The position numbers were made by a program, and so were the translations under genes. DNA of 64,000 bases from contig NC_089176.1 of NCBI RefSeq assembly GCF_947507565.1, positions 1,798,001 to 1,862,000 on the forward strand, given 5' to 3'. Positions 1-8,183 of the stretch are shown here, piece by piece (position 1 is the first letter of the stretch; every line of letters starts with the position of its first letter). The notes below the pieces were generated by a model. The model saw only the letters and a list, made by a program, of their open reading frames with translations, was not told the DNA's origin and searched no databases. This DNA comes from Oscarella lobularis. Lineage: Eukaryota; Porifera; Homoscleromorpha; Homosclerophorida; Oscarellidae.

Positions 1-917
1 TACCGGACGTGCACGCGTCGACGACGATTTCCAAAATACGCCCTGTTTTGCCCGCCACGGGATACCAAAAACCGTTGTGTCTGACAACGGACCCCAATTT
101 TGCAACGCTTAATTCAGGAAGTTCGCTAAAGCATGGAACTTTGAGCATATCACGTCGACGTCGCCCCGCTACCCACAGTCTAATGGAAGGCTGAAAATCT
201 GCAAAATGATCATGCGGAAGGCCAAGAAAGCCAACGCTGATACCAATCTTGCGTTGCTCAACTTTCGGGCAACTTCTTCGGAAACGCTGAAAGCCTCACC
301 AGCACAATTGCTCTATGGTCGACGACTTCGCACCTTACTTCCGATGAAAGAATCTCTTCTCACTCCAACGACACCACAACCGGCAACGGTTCAAACTCTC
401 AATCGTCTAAGCTAAAGAACAACAGAAAGAAAGATACAACAAGAAATGCAAAGATCTTACACCACTCAAAAAAGGAGAGAATGTGAGAATGAAACTGCTG
501 GGAGAAAAGGTCTGGTCACCCGCCGTGTGCACCAAGAAGAGAAGCAATCGCTCCTACGTCGTTCAAGCCGGAAGTAAAACGCATCATCGCAATCGTTGGC
601 TGATTTGCCGTACAGCTGAGCTAAGCTTTCCAGAAGCTACAGCAGAAGAACTTGAAATAGAACAACCAGCACCAAGAGAAGGAGCACCGAAACCGACCCA
701 GGATTTGGCTCCAAAGCCCGTCGTTCCGACAACGCCGCCGGTACAGACACCGCAGCAACCTGTTCCGTCACAGTCACCTATGAAGTCGCAAACGCCGACT
801 AAAGCACCGTCTTCATTACAGTCGGTGTCTTCACCCGTCGCCAGTGCTCCAGAAGCAGCTCCAGAAGCAGCACCGCCAAGGTACTCATCCAAGGAACGCC
901 GTCTGAAAACTTGGTGA
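1..917 (+). pseudogene. Ty3/gypsy integrase, 3' part (degenerate)
   Basis: This is the end of an LTR-retrotransposon pol gene, coding for the retroviral-type integrase that inserts element cDNA. Near base 90 one frame reads VVSDNGPQF, which carries the second catalytic Asp of the DDE core. Near base 170 it reads SPRYPQSNGR, the usual integrase motif just before the catalytic Glu. In the Glu region the sequence continues LKICK instead of the expected AENAVK-like run, so the Glu appears lost. A stop codon interrupts the frame after FCNA at about 105. The frame continues through an integrase C-terminal segment (206-600, with LLYGRRLRTLLP and HHRNRWLI) into a proline-rich tail ending at 917. The 5' end lies outside the window. 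This is a dead remnant. Confidence 0.85.
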
Positions 918-1109
918 CAGGAGTCGCTCTATTGCATGCCTCAATCGTCCGCCCCAGGAACTTTGTCCCAGGACTCGGCCGATTCGAAGCCCCCCGCCGT
1001 CCTCGACGGAGCAGCGTCTACACTCCGCTTCAGTTCCCTGCTGCCTCTTCCTTTTCGCAACAACACGCAGGAGTCCTGAGAAGAAGATTTCACGTCGTGC
1101 GCGTTCGCT

Positions 1110-2132
1110 GAACAATTGGAATGAAGACACCCGCCACCACGTGCTACACTTACGCCTTCAGCCCTGCGCGAGAGTTCTCCGCTCGCTTCCTTCTGCATGG
1201 TTCTCTTCGGTCTCCGATCTTCTCACGGCGCTGCGCGCTCGCTTCCTCCCTGCCAAGTCAAGCGCTCAGCCTTCCGTCTTCGCACGCAGGCCGCCGACGA
1301 GACTCTCCTTACGTTCGGCAATGCGTTCCGCGGCCTCGCAGCACAAGCGTTCCCAACAATGGAGACTGACTAGCCTCGCAAGCCAGGCTCTCCCGTAGTG
1401 AAGCGTGCTTTAGAGCGTCCACTACTGGGAGAGCCAGGGCGCACTCGTCTGCGTCATAGGCCATGTGACAACCCAACTTTCCACGTGACAACCATCCACT
1501 AATTAAGTTGATCTTCCACTAACTAGGTTGCCTGGAGCTTGGTCAAACGCCGTTAGAAAACGCATCAACAACCGACTTTATAGCCTCGCAAGCCGGGCGA
1601 TAGCCGTCGTTGGTGCGCTACTAGTACAAAAGGATTGCGAGGCCAATGCGGTCTTCGCGAGACCTGGACGAAAGAAGTGCAAAAAAACTTCGTGTAGAAT
1701 GGAAGTCGCTCTTTCGGCTAGCCTCAGAAGGCACTTCCATCGCGAGGCTACAGTTCAAGCAAATTAACCAACGTGACGTCATTCAATCAAATCCAGCCAG
1801 TAACAGGCACCAAATTACAAACTTAATTATTGGATGGTTGTCACGTGGAAAGTCGGGTGGTCACATGGCCTATGACGCAGACGAGTGCGCCCAGGCTCTC
1901 CCAGTAGTGGACGCGCTAAAGCGCGCTTCACTACGGGAGAGCCTTGCTTGCGAGGCTAGACACTGACCAGCACGATTTATTGACGCGCGATCAATTTCTC
2001 GACGGTCTGCGCGACGCCTCGGTTCGTCTTCGCGTCAGGTACGGAACGCCTAAGAGCTTGGACGACGCCATTCGCATCGCGTTAGAGATCAGCGCTGCTG
2101 AAATGGCCGAGCAACGTTCCGCGAAATCGTCT
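1110..2132 (+). pseudogene. gypsy-type gag fragment, interrupted by a MITE
   Basis: When the MITE at 1371-1958 is skipped, one frame runs TLLTFGNAFRGLAAQAFP...METD, then QHDLLTRDQFLDGLRDASVR and TPKSLDDAIRIALEISAA. This resembles the alpha-helical Gag of gypsy elements in invertebrates (DQFxxGLxD...xLRVR...tLdeAixxALE). Gag forms the particle that packages element RNA. The reading frame is continuous across the MITE target site, which independently supports those insertion coordinates. The gag is cut again at 2133 by an LTR element, and a possible continuation lies at 5540-5898. It follows the integrase remnant at 1-917 in the same orientation, but no intact LTR separates them, so the two need not be one copy. 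The limits are approximate. Confidence 0.6.
1371..1958. mobile_element. MITE, TAGCCTCGCAAGC inverted-repeat family
   Basis: A 588-bp non-coding element. Its termini start TAGCCTCGCAAGC and end as the reverse complement. Inverted arms of about 130 bp (1371-1505 and 1831-1958) each contain their own hairpin (GGCTCTCCC...GGGAGAGCC). The flanks are GAGACTGAC (1362-1370) and GACACTGAC (1959-1967), a 9-bp target-site duplication with one mismatch, and removing the element restores the gag frame. The end sequence and the subterminal motif CTCGTCTGCGTCAT are shared with the 5.0 kb DUF6589/RecQ element at 16549-21554, so this is probably its non-autonomous derivative. A further internal pair of the same ends (1581 and 1750) suggests nesting. 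Confidence 0.85.
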
Positions 2133-2313
2133 TGTAGTGAAGGGCACTCCGGGACATTTGTGTATTTATTAGTTAAGTGGAGGCGGCCGATGATTGGCTG
2201 GGTGTGTGTGCTAATAGGGGGAGTCTGTGCGTGTGCGAGTCAGTCTGTAGTCGAGCGCTTGTAGTCTAGTCGAGTGTGAGTGAGGTTCAATAAAACCCAT
2301 ACGAATACGAGAG
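2133..2313 (+). repeat. 5' LTR of the coiled-coil element
   Basis: Aligns over its full length with 5366-5539, with a few substitutions and a longer GTGT tract in the 3' copy. It carries AATAAA near its end (2290), consistent with an R/U5 polyadenylation signal. Confidence 0.85.
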
Positions 2314-2333
2314 ACTGGTGAAGACAAAGCGAA

Positions 2334-3373
2334 ATGAACGGCGACGGACAGAACGCGCAACCGAACGCGCAACCGAATGCGCCAGCGAACAACGCTGACG
2401 GCGGCGGGCAGAACGTGGCAGCGAACGCGCCAAATTAGGCGGCAACGCGCCAAATGCGGCGGCGAATGTGCCAAATGCGGCGGCGGCGGACGGAGGACAG
2501 CGTGTCAACGTGATACAGCGACAGGCGGCGACGCCTGACAAATTTTCGGACGGCGACTTCCAGCGATGGATCCGCCAATTCGAAGCCTGCAGCGACGCGA
2601 ACATGTGGGACTACGCCACGCGACGTCGGATGCTTCCGACATTTCTGAAGGGTCGTGCGTGGGCGATTTTCGAACGCGTGCAACGAGGCGGCGCGGCGAC
2701 GTATCAGCAGCTAAGGGACGCTCTCAGTCGTTCGTACGTGCCGGACACGCGAGAGCAGCGACGATTGGCAAGTCGGCAGCTGAGCGAGCGAACGTGGAAG
2801 ACGCACGGGTCGATCTAGCAGTACGCGCGCAAAATCGAGCGACTGTTGGACAAGGCGCTGCCAAATCTCGACGACGCGACAAGAGAAGACCAGTTGATTC
2901 AGAAATTCGTCGCCGGTCTACCTGGCGAGATTAGTTTCGAGCTGGAGGTCAATCCGGTCGATATACGTTCAACCAACGGCGGAACTGATGCTGCTTTGTG
3001 AGCGGCGAGCTGGAGATCCGACAGCGGGAATGCAGCCTCGAGGACAGAGATCGCGCAATTGGACTACGCCGCGCGTCGGAGGGATTACGACGACACAGGA
3101 TAAAAACGTCGCTGTGCTCGACCAACGGATGAAACGGATCGAAGCGATGCTGCGACAGTTGTGCGGATCGGCGATGGGTGATTCGCGCGAAAACGAAGCG
3201 GAGGCGCGACGACGACGCGAGAATCGAATGTGTTACAATTGCGGAAAGGACGGTCACCTGGCGAGGGATTGCGACGAAGGAACGACGAGAAAGTGCTTTC
3301 GCTGTGGTGAACACGGCCACATCGTGCGTCAGTGCCCGGGAAGAGACGGCGACCGAGCGAACGGAGGTGCATA
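2334..3373 (+). pseudogene. Gag with two CCHC zinc knuckles
   Basis: Gag of the LTR element. A repetitive Asn/Ala/Pro-rich leader starts at 2334 (MNGDGQNAQPNAQP). The capsid-like region includes DKFSDGDFQRWIRQFEACSD (about 2540-2600), then SYVPDTREQRRLA, and after a stop at about 2816 it continues [20 protein letters not shown] and [15 protein letters not shown]. The nucleocapsid has two adjacent zinc knuckles, [14 protein letters not shown] and [14 protein letters not shown] (about 3230-3345), which bind RNA during packaging. At least two stops and a frame change break the gene. The pattern is otherwise well preserved, so the decay looks recent. Confidence 0.85.
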
Positions 3374-4477
3374 GGGACGATCGACGAAAGCGGCGACGAT
3401 ATCGTGCATTCGCGAAGAGATACGGAAAAAAATCGTCGACGAAAGTGGCCAAGTCGAAACGATCAGGTTGTTTTTGAGCTCGTTGGTCGCCGTGGGCGAG
3501 TTCGAAGGGGATCGCGAAGTTCCCTTTTAGTTGATACGGGGACCACATCGTCGCTATGCCCGATTAAGTTGATTAATAAGTTAGAGATAAGGCCCGTATC
3601 GAAGCGATTGTTGGCGATCGGAGGTGCGTCACTTCCGGTTCTGGGTCGCGTCACTGCACGTGTGACGCTAGGCAAATTCGAGAAGCTTCAAAATTTCTGG
3701 GTGACGCCCCTCGATCTAGATGGCTCCTTGCTCGGATTGGATTTTCTGGTGCCACACGAAATGAAGGTCGATCCCGGAAGCCGCGAAATGCAATGGAATG
3801 AAGGATCAGTGAAATTGACGACGCCAGCGTTGGACGAAGAAGCGAGTGCCACGCAAGGAAAGAATGTCGGATTGAAAGTGCGACCGGAATTCGCTGACAA
3901 TGACGAAGGGTCAAAATCATCGATCGACGATGCATCCGGGAACGTGCGGCGGAAATTAGGAAATGACGAACGTGGAGAGGCGAGAGGAGTGAGGAAACGG
4001 GACCGGCGCGCTAACGAGCCTACGACAAGCGAAGATTGCCGAGCGAAAGTCGTTAGGATGAGGGAAGAGCGAGATCAAGCTCTGGTCGAACTAGAGAAAG
4101 TGAAAAGGAATTCGGAAGAGAGGAATGAGCGCTTGGAGTCTAGGATTGCGAAATTGGAAGCGGAACTCGAAGCCCGGAAGTTAAAGGCAAACGACGAAAT
4201 AAAAGCTCTGAAATCGGAGCTGGAAAATCGATGGAGCGGAGTATATGAGGACGCGGTGAGAGAAAAGGAGTACTTGTCACGAATACTCAATCAAGCGGAA
4301 ACCGAACGAAAAGATGCAATTGAATCAAAGGGACGCGTGGAGAAGAGAATTGAAGACGTCGAAAAGAAGTTCGAGCAAATGCTGGGACATATGAAGAATC
4401 TTGAAATAAAAAGTCAAAAGAAAATCTTGTCGCAGGAGAACGAGGTGTTGTCGACGCGAAATAAAGGCGGCGATTGA
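3374..4477 (+). CDS. Retropepsin fused to a long coiled coil
   Basis: An open frame entered from gag (open from 3332; no recognised start codon of its own). The aspartic protease core has LLVDTGTTSSLCPIKL, with the D-T-G active site, at about residues 65-80. GSLLGLDFLVPHEMKVD follows about 60 residues later, the usual flap/C-terminal pattern of gypsy retropepsins. From about residue 240 to the end the protein is a highly charged heptad coiled coil (VRMREERDQALVELEKVKRN and onward). In a normal gypsy element reverse transcriptase would follow the protease, but here the coiled coil takes its place. The protease call rests on family motifs. A structural role for the coiled coil is inference. The frame is interrupted by a stop at 4475-4477 and resumes 7 bases later. 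Confidence 0.8.
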   Translation, partial: GTIDESGDDIVHSRRDTEKNRRRKWPSRNDQVVFELVGRRGRVRRGSRSSLLVDTGTTSSLCPIKLINKLEIRPVSKRLLAIGGASLPVLGRVTARVTLGKFEKLQNFWVTPLDLDGSLLGLDFLVPHEMKVDPGSREMQWNEGSVKLTTPALDEEASATQGKNVGLKVRPEFADNDEGSKSSIDDASGNVRRKLGNDERGEARGVRKRDRRANEPTTSEDCRAKVVRMREERDQALVELEKVKRNSEERNERLESRIAKLEAELEARKLKANDEIKALKSELENRWSGVYEDAVREKEYLSRILNQAETERKDAIESKGRVEKRIEDVEKKFEQMLGHMKNLEIKSQKKILSQENEVLSTRNKGGD

Positions 4478-4484
4478 GGATCAC

Positions 4485-5078
4485 GTGAAAACGAAATTGG
4501 CGTTGGCAGAGGTAGATGCAAAGTGGAAAGCAGCGAAGGTCGATGCAGAACGACTGCGAAGCAAATGTCAGGCAGCGTTTTGGCGAGGTCGAAAGTCGGA
4601 GGAGACGACGCGTGGAGAGCTATGGAAGGGAGACTACCGGAAGTGGCAGAAGTGGTGTTATCGAATTCCGATCGTTGACGACGAGCGTCGAGTGGAACCA
4701 GCGAGAAACGAAAACATTATTGAAGAATTTGAAATTGTATTCGAAAATCCCCTAGCGACGGCCGGTGGAAGACGGGAAGTGGAGGAAGAGAATGTCAATG
4801 TGGATCAGCCGGTGGCAGGACCGGAAGTGGACAATGCGAATGTGGATGCAAATGATGAGCCGGTGGCAGAACCGGAACGGGAAGAAGAGGACGGAGTGAA
4901 CGACGGCTACGTGGAGGATATCGACGATGTCGAGGACGAGAGAGATGAAGCAGATGGCGAGTCTGAAGAAGAGGGGGTAGGCGTGCGCATCGATCGACGG
5001 AGGAGAATCGTCACTCTCCCGGTGTGGTCGAAGGATTACGTGTTTGAGGTCTCGAGTGACGACGAGACAGGGCAGTAA
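4485..5078 (+). CDS. Acidic C-terminal protein of the LTR element
   Basis: 197 residues starting MKTKLALAEVDAKWKAAKVD, apparently the downstream part of the coiled-coil polyprotein in a shifted frame. It has a short remaining coiled coil, a Trp/Tyr-rich patch (GDYRKWQKWCYRIPIVDD, about residue 50-65), a long Glu/Asp-rich region with a repeated EPV-type motif, and a C-terminus reading RRIVTLPVWSKDYVFE. That last segment resembles the short tail that follows integrase in many gypsy polyproteins (PVWxKDYV), which suggests pol was deleted while its extreme C-terminus was kept. The function is unknown. No RT or integrase motif is present. Confidence 0.6.
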   Translation: MKTKLALAEVDAKWKAAKVDAERLRSKCQAAFWRGRKSEETTRGELWKGDYRKWQKWCYRIPIVDDERRVEPARNENIIEEFEIVFENPLATAGGRREVEEENVNVDQPVAGPEVDNANVDANDEPVAEPEREEEDGVNDGYVEDIDDVEDERDEADGESEEEGVGVRIDRRRRIVTLPVWSKDYVFEVSSDDETGQ

Positions 5079-5157
5079 ACTCCTAGCTTTAGGGCGAACG
5101 AACGTTTTTGTAGTGTGTGTTTAGTTCGACCATTTATGTTAGTTAGTGTGAAGTTTG

Positions 5158-5300
5158 TGTAGTAGAAGAGTTGAGAAGTTGTAGTAGAGTCGAGAGAGAC
5201 GTAGAAGAGTTGAGCAGAGTAGTAGAGTCGAGAGAGACGTAGAAGAGTTGAGCGGAGTAGTGAGAGTCAGTAGTGACGTAGAAGTTGAGGAGAAGTCGTA
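5158..5300. repeat. Tandem repeat before the 3' LTR
   Basis: About three imperfect units of roughly 40 bp, built on AGTCGAGAGAGACGTAGAAG and TTGAGCAG. They lie between the coding end of the LTR element and its polypurine tract. Confidence 0.7.
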
Positions 5301-5365
5301 GTAGTAGCCGTCATTTGTAGTGTAGTCTGTGATCATGCGGGCGCTATGATCTTGGGGGGGAGGAG

Positions 5366-5539
5366 TGTAGTGAAGGGCACTACGGGACATTTGCTTGTTT
5401 TAATTAGTTAAGTGCAGGCGGCCGATGATTGGCTGTGTGTGTGTGTGTGCTAATAGAGGGAGTCTGTGCGTGTGCGAGCCAGTCTGTAGTCGAGTGCGAG
5501 TGTGAGTGAGCTTCAATAAAACCCATACGAATACGAGAG
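5366..5539 (+). repeat. 3' LTR of the coiled-coil element
   Basis: The partner of 2133-2313, directly preceded by a polypurine tract (5353-5365). AATAAA is conserved at about 5516. Confidence 0.85.
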
Positions 5540-5898
5540 TGAGTCGAGCGCGGGAGACGAAACAACGACGAGCGATAGACGTGGAAGAGACGCCGACGTT
5601 ACAGTCTCACACTCGAACACCAGCGCCGCAGAATTTCACACCTCCGCTTATCGCCACGGCCACATATGCCGACGCCGTCCTGAAAACAATGGAGAAGCAG
5701 TCTTCTCTTCTTGAATCTATATAGTGCCGATCGCCTTCATCGTTTGGAAACAACGGGATATCCCTCGTTTGCTGTGCCAACCGCTACGCCCTATCAGAGT
5801 CGTCCCAGCGTGCCAGTCGCTCAACGCCGTTGCTGCAACCATAGATGTAATAAGAGGAGGATGCGCGACTCGAGGTCACGTGACGAGTTTCACTGAAG
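5540..5898 (+). pseudogene. Probable 3' part of the interrupted gag
   Basis: A frame from 5540 reads RETKQRRAIDVEETPTLQSH and NFTPPLIATATYADAVLKTM, a low-complexity gag-like linker, and ends at the palindromic MITE. Just before the MITE one frame reads GGCATRGHVTSF, which could be a decayed zinc knuckle. That it continues the gag at 1110-2132 is inferred from position and orientation. Confidence 0.35.
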
Positions 5899-6639
5899 CA
5901 GGGATATAATAGAAGAGGGATATCTATCACGTGACGTTTTCTTCATGCAAGCAGGGTTACGCTTAGTTTGTCACTAATATATTCCTATCGTGGCGAAATC
6001 AGACGAATCATTAGACAATCGTTCCGAGACAAGGTTTACTTCGTAGCAATGCTGGTATATGTTTTTATGGCTATTTTGCGTGATTTTTTTACACCCCTCC
6101 GGCGTGCACCCTCTTGCATCGTCTTCATAGCGAATTTCGTTAGGCTGTTTCTTCAAAACCCTTCCCTTTAAGACATTAGAACACCGTCGACGTTCTCCTC
6201 CCTGAGTAGCAGCAGCCGATGCGATGCTAGAAGCGATTATGTCGCGTAAAACCGCCATGTTTGTGACATAATCGCTTCTAGCATCGCATCGGCTGCTGCT
6301 ACTCAGGGAGGAGAACGTCGACGGTGTTCTACAATGTCTTCGGAAGGGTTTCGAAGAAACAGCCTAACGAAATTCGCTATGAAGACGATGCAAGAGGGTG
6401 CACGCCGGAAGGGTGTAAAAATCACGCAAAATAGCCATCAAAAACATATACCAGAATTGCTACGAAGTAAACCTTGTCTCGGCACGATTGTCTAATGATT
6501 CGCCACGATAGGAATATATTAGTGACTAAACGGAGGCACTTTGGAGACTCCTATACGGGTACTAAGCGTAACCCTGCTAACATCAAGAAAACGTCACGTG
6601 ATACCGCGAGTTACATATCCCTCTTCTATTATACCCCTG
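5899..6639. mobile_element. Long palindromic MITE, CAGGGATA ends
   Basis: A 741-bp near-perfect palindrome centred at about 6255. Arms 5899-6248 and 6262-6639 match almost base for base, except for a roughly 33-bp insertion in the right arm near 6531-6560. The ends are CAGGGATATAATAGAAGAGGG-like and inverted. The flanks are ACTGAAG at 5892-5898 and 6640-6646, a 7-bp target-site duplication. The open frames inside are mirror images of each other and are not genes. The element shares its CAGG...CCCTG ends, palindromic build and 7-bp duplication with 28945-29781. Confidence 0.88.
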
Positions 6640-6646
6640 ACTGAAG

Positions 6647-7259
6647 CAAGGGTTGTTATGCATTCTTGTGTCACTAGCCCGTAATCAAGAGGGCAATCCG
6701 CTATTATTCGCCGCGTAACCTACTCTTTTCGCGGCTCAATCTGACGGCAGTCGCTCTTTCAAACGATCTTACGTAAGTACTTTCTTGCTGAAAGTACGCG
6801 TTTAGCCGCATTTCTGAGAAAACCTCCCCCGCGGGAACTGATCCCTCCTACGAAGTTATGCAGCTGTGCCAGCTAAGACCTCCGCGTTCAACATAACCTC
6901 TGTATCATCGCATACTTACAAATGGTCGTTATTTTCAATAGGAAGTTGTCTACAGACTGTAATCGCGTTGTTTTTTCGACCACCTCATTAGCACAGTCAA
7001 TGCCGAGAAAAAGCCTCTGTTGTACAAAACGAAGCCGAAAGCAATGTGCGGATTGTAATATGAGTGAAATTGGGAAATCCACTGAAATTTTCATTGTAGA
7101 GTTGCCAAAAATCAGGCGACACAGTGGCATAGAACGTACGGCGAAAGTGGATCTGTGTCTGCTTAAAAAATAGTTTGCCCGTCGGCACCTGCAGTAAGCT
7201 CGCCACATTCCACCGTTGTCCTCATCAATTTTGTCATAAATGAGAACGGCTAGAGGAAT
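6647..7259. other. Unassigned sequence
   Basis: No recognisable gene. The open frames on both strands around 6888-7208 overlap one another and match nothing I know. The stretch 7050-7170 (plus strand) reads like protein (EIFIVELPKIRRHSGIERTA) and could be a decayed exon, but there is no supporting motif. Confidence 0.4.
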
Positions 7260-7583
7260 TTGTTTGTCAGGAATGCAAAGGCAGAGTTTAAGAAATTCGG
7301 AGCCGTTGTTGAGAAATTCACTACTGACGCTAATGTTTCACCCTCTGACGTTGATGCTTTAATTACTCTTCTCGACAGCATTTATGTTTGCCCTGGAAAC
7401 AGTGATGCGACCTTTGTTCATCTTTGCAAAAGGAGCGAAGGCGTCCTGAAAAACACGTCAATGATGTTCATTGCCTATCTCGACAGGCACAGTTCCTTTA
7501 CCTTCTCTGGTGAGCATTACCAGGAAACTGTCCGGAAAAGTGACTGTCATCTACTGATATCATCTGCCAAACGGAGGTGTTGA
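7260..7583 (+). CDS. Hypothetical protein fragment
   Basis: A 107-residue frame starting MFVRNAKAEFKKFGAVVEKF and containing NSDATFVHLC and HYQETVRKSDCHLL. The composition looks like real protein (few rare residues, balanced charge). I have a weak impression of similarity to a segment found in transposon-borne proteins of corals and sponges, but no named domain. It lies between a MITE and the 3' side of the Helitron, so a transposon origin is likely. It may be an exon of a longer decayed gene. Confidence 0.35.
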   Translation: MFVRNAKAEFKKFGAVVEKFTTDANVSPSDVDALITLLDSIYVCPGNSDATFVHLCKRSEGVLKNTSMMFIAYLDRHSSFTFSGEHYQETVRKSDCHLLISSAKRRC

Positions 7584-7826
7584 CAATGCACGTCGTACAG
7601 GTCGGGTTGGGTGATGGCCCGACGCCAGATAACTGTTGGGCTAGCATTCTAGATCAGCAGCAAATTAGATCAGTACGTCACCATGACGTACACCATCGTC
7701 ACAGTGACATCAGCGTAATATAAGGGCCCGTACACTTGAGATGTCCTTGCAAAATGCAAATTCTCCAACGATCGAGCGCTCACCCTTAATTGGTGTCCTA
7801 AAGTGAATCGTAATTACGAAAACATG

Positions 7827-7873
7827 TGATCTAATTTGCTGGCTGCATGAAATAGTGCCAGCAAATTAGATCA
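7827..7873. repeat. Perfect 17-bp-stem hairpin
   Basis: TGATCTAATTTGCTGGC and its exact reverse complement are separated by 13 bases. A third copy of GCAAATTAGATCAG lies at about 7661. It sits 310 bp downstream (minus-strand sense) of the Helitron gene, where a 3'-terminal hairpin could be expected, but no CTRR end was identified. Confidence 0.6.
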
Positions 7874-8183
7874 GCAGCGCAAGTGATCTCTGATTACCTT
7901 TCAGTAGGAGATGGGATGACACTGCCGTCATGGTGCCAAACGAGCATTGTATTTTAATTAATGAAAGTGGGTTCTAACACTTTTATGCTTCAGCAACGAA
8001 AAGGCATACAATTATAGACTCTGCCGACGGGCAGGTAAAATTAGCGTAATTTTCGACTAGCGAACAGAGGCAAGAGGGCTCAGCAGTAACATAAGATGAA
8101 ACGAATTGATGGTAGACCTCAATCCTTTTGCTTTCGATGCGGCGTATCTGTCCAATACTTTCCAGGCATAGCATCGAGTACAG

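Larger units (their letters stand above)
2133..5539 (+). mobile_element. Non-autonomous LTR retrotransposon (gag-PR-coiled coil)
   Basis: Two closely similar LTRs of about 175-181 bp (2133-2313 and 5366-5539) begin TGTAGTGAAGGGCACT and end near ACGAATACGAGAG. They contain AATAAA. A polypurine tract (run of G then AGGAG) sits directly before the 3' LTR, and a TGG-starting candidate primer site follows the 5' LTR at 2316. The interior codes for Gag, retropepsin and then a coiled-coil/acidic protein. No reverse transcriptase, RNase H or integrase is present between protease and 3' LTR, so the element must depend on another element for copying. No clean target-site duplication was found. It is inserted in an older gag. 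Confidence 0.85.

Noticed and set aside
1581..1750. Separate MITE nested in 1371-1958
   Set aside because: It has TAGCCTCGCAAGCC and CGCGAGGCTA ends, but the flanks (CCGACTTTA and CAGTTCAAG) are not a duplication, so nesting is only a possibility.
2133..2313. Target-site duplication of the coiled-coil LTR element
   Set aside because: The bases outside the two LTRs (CGTCT and TGAGT) do not match at any reasonable offset, so none is claimed.
5968..6258. Short proteins on both strands near 6 kb
   Set aside because: They are mirror translations of the two arms of a palindromic MITE.
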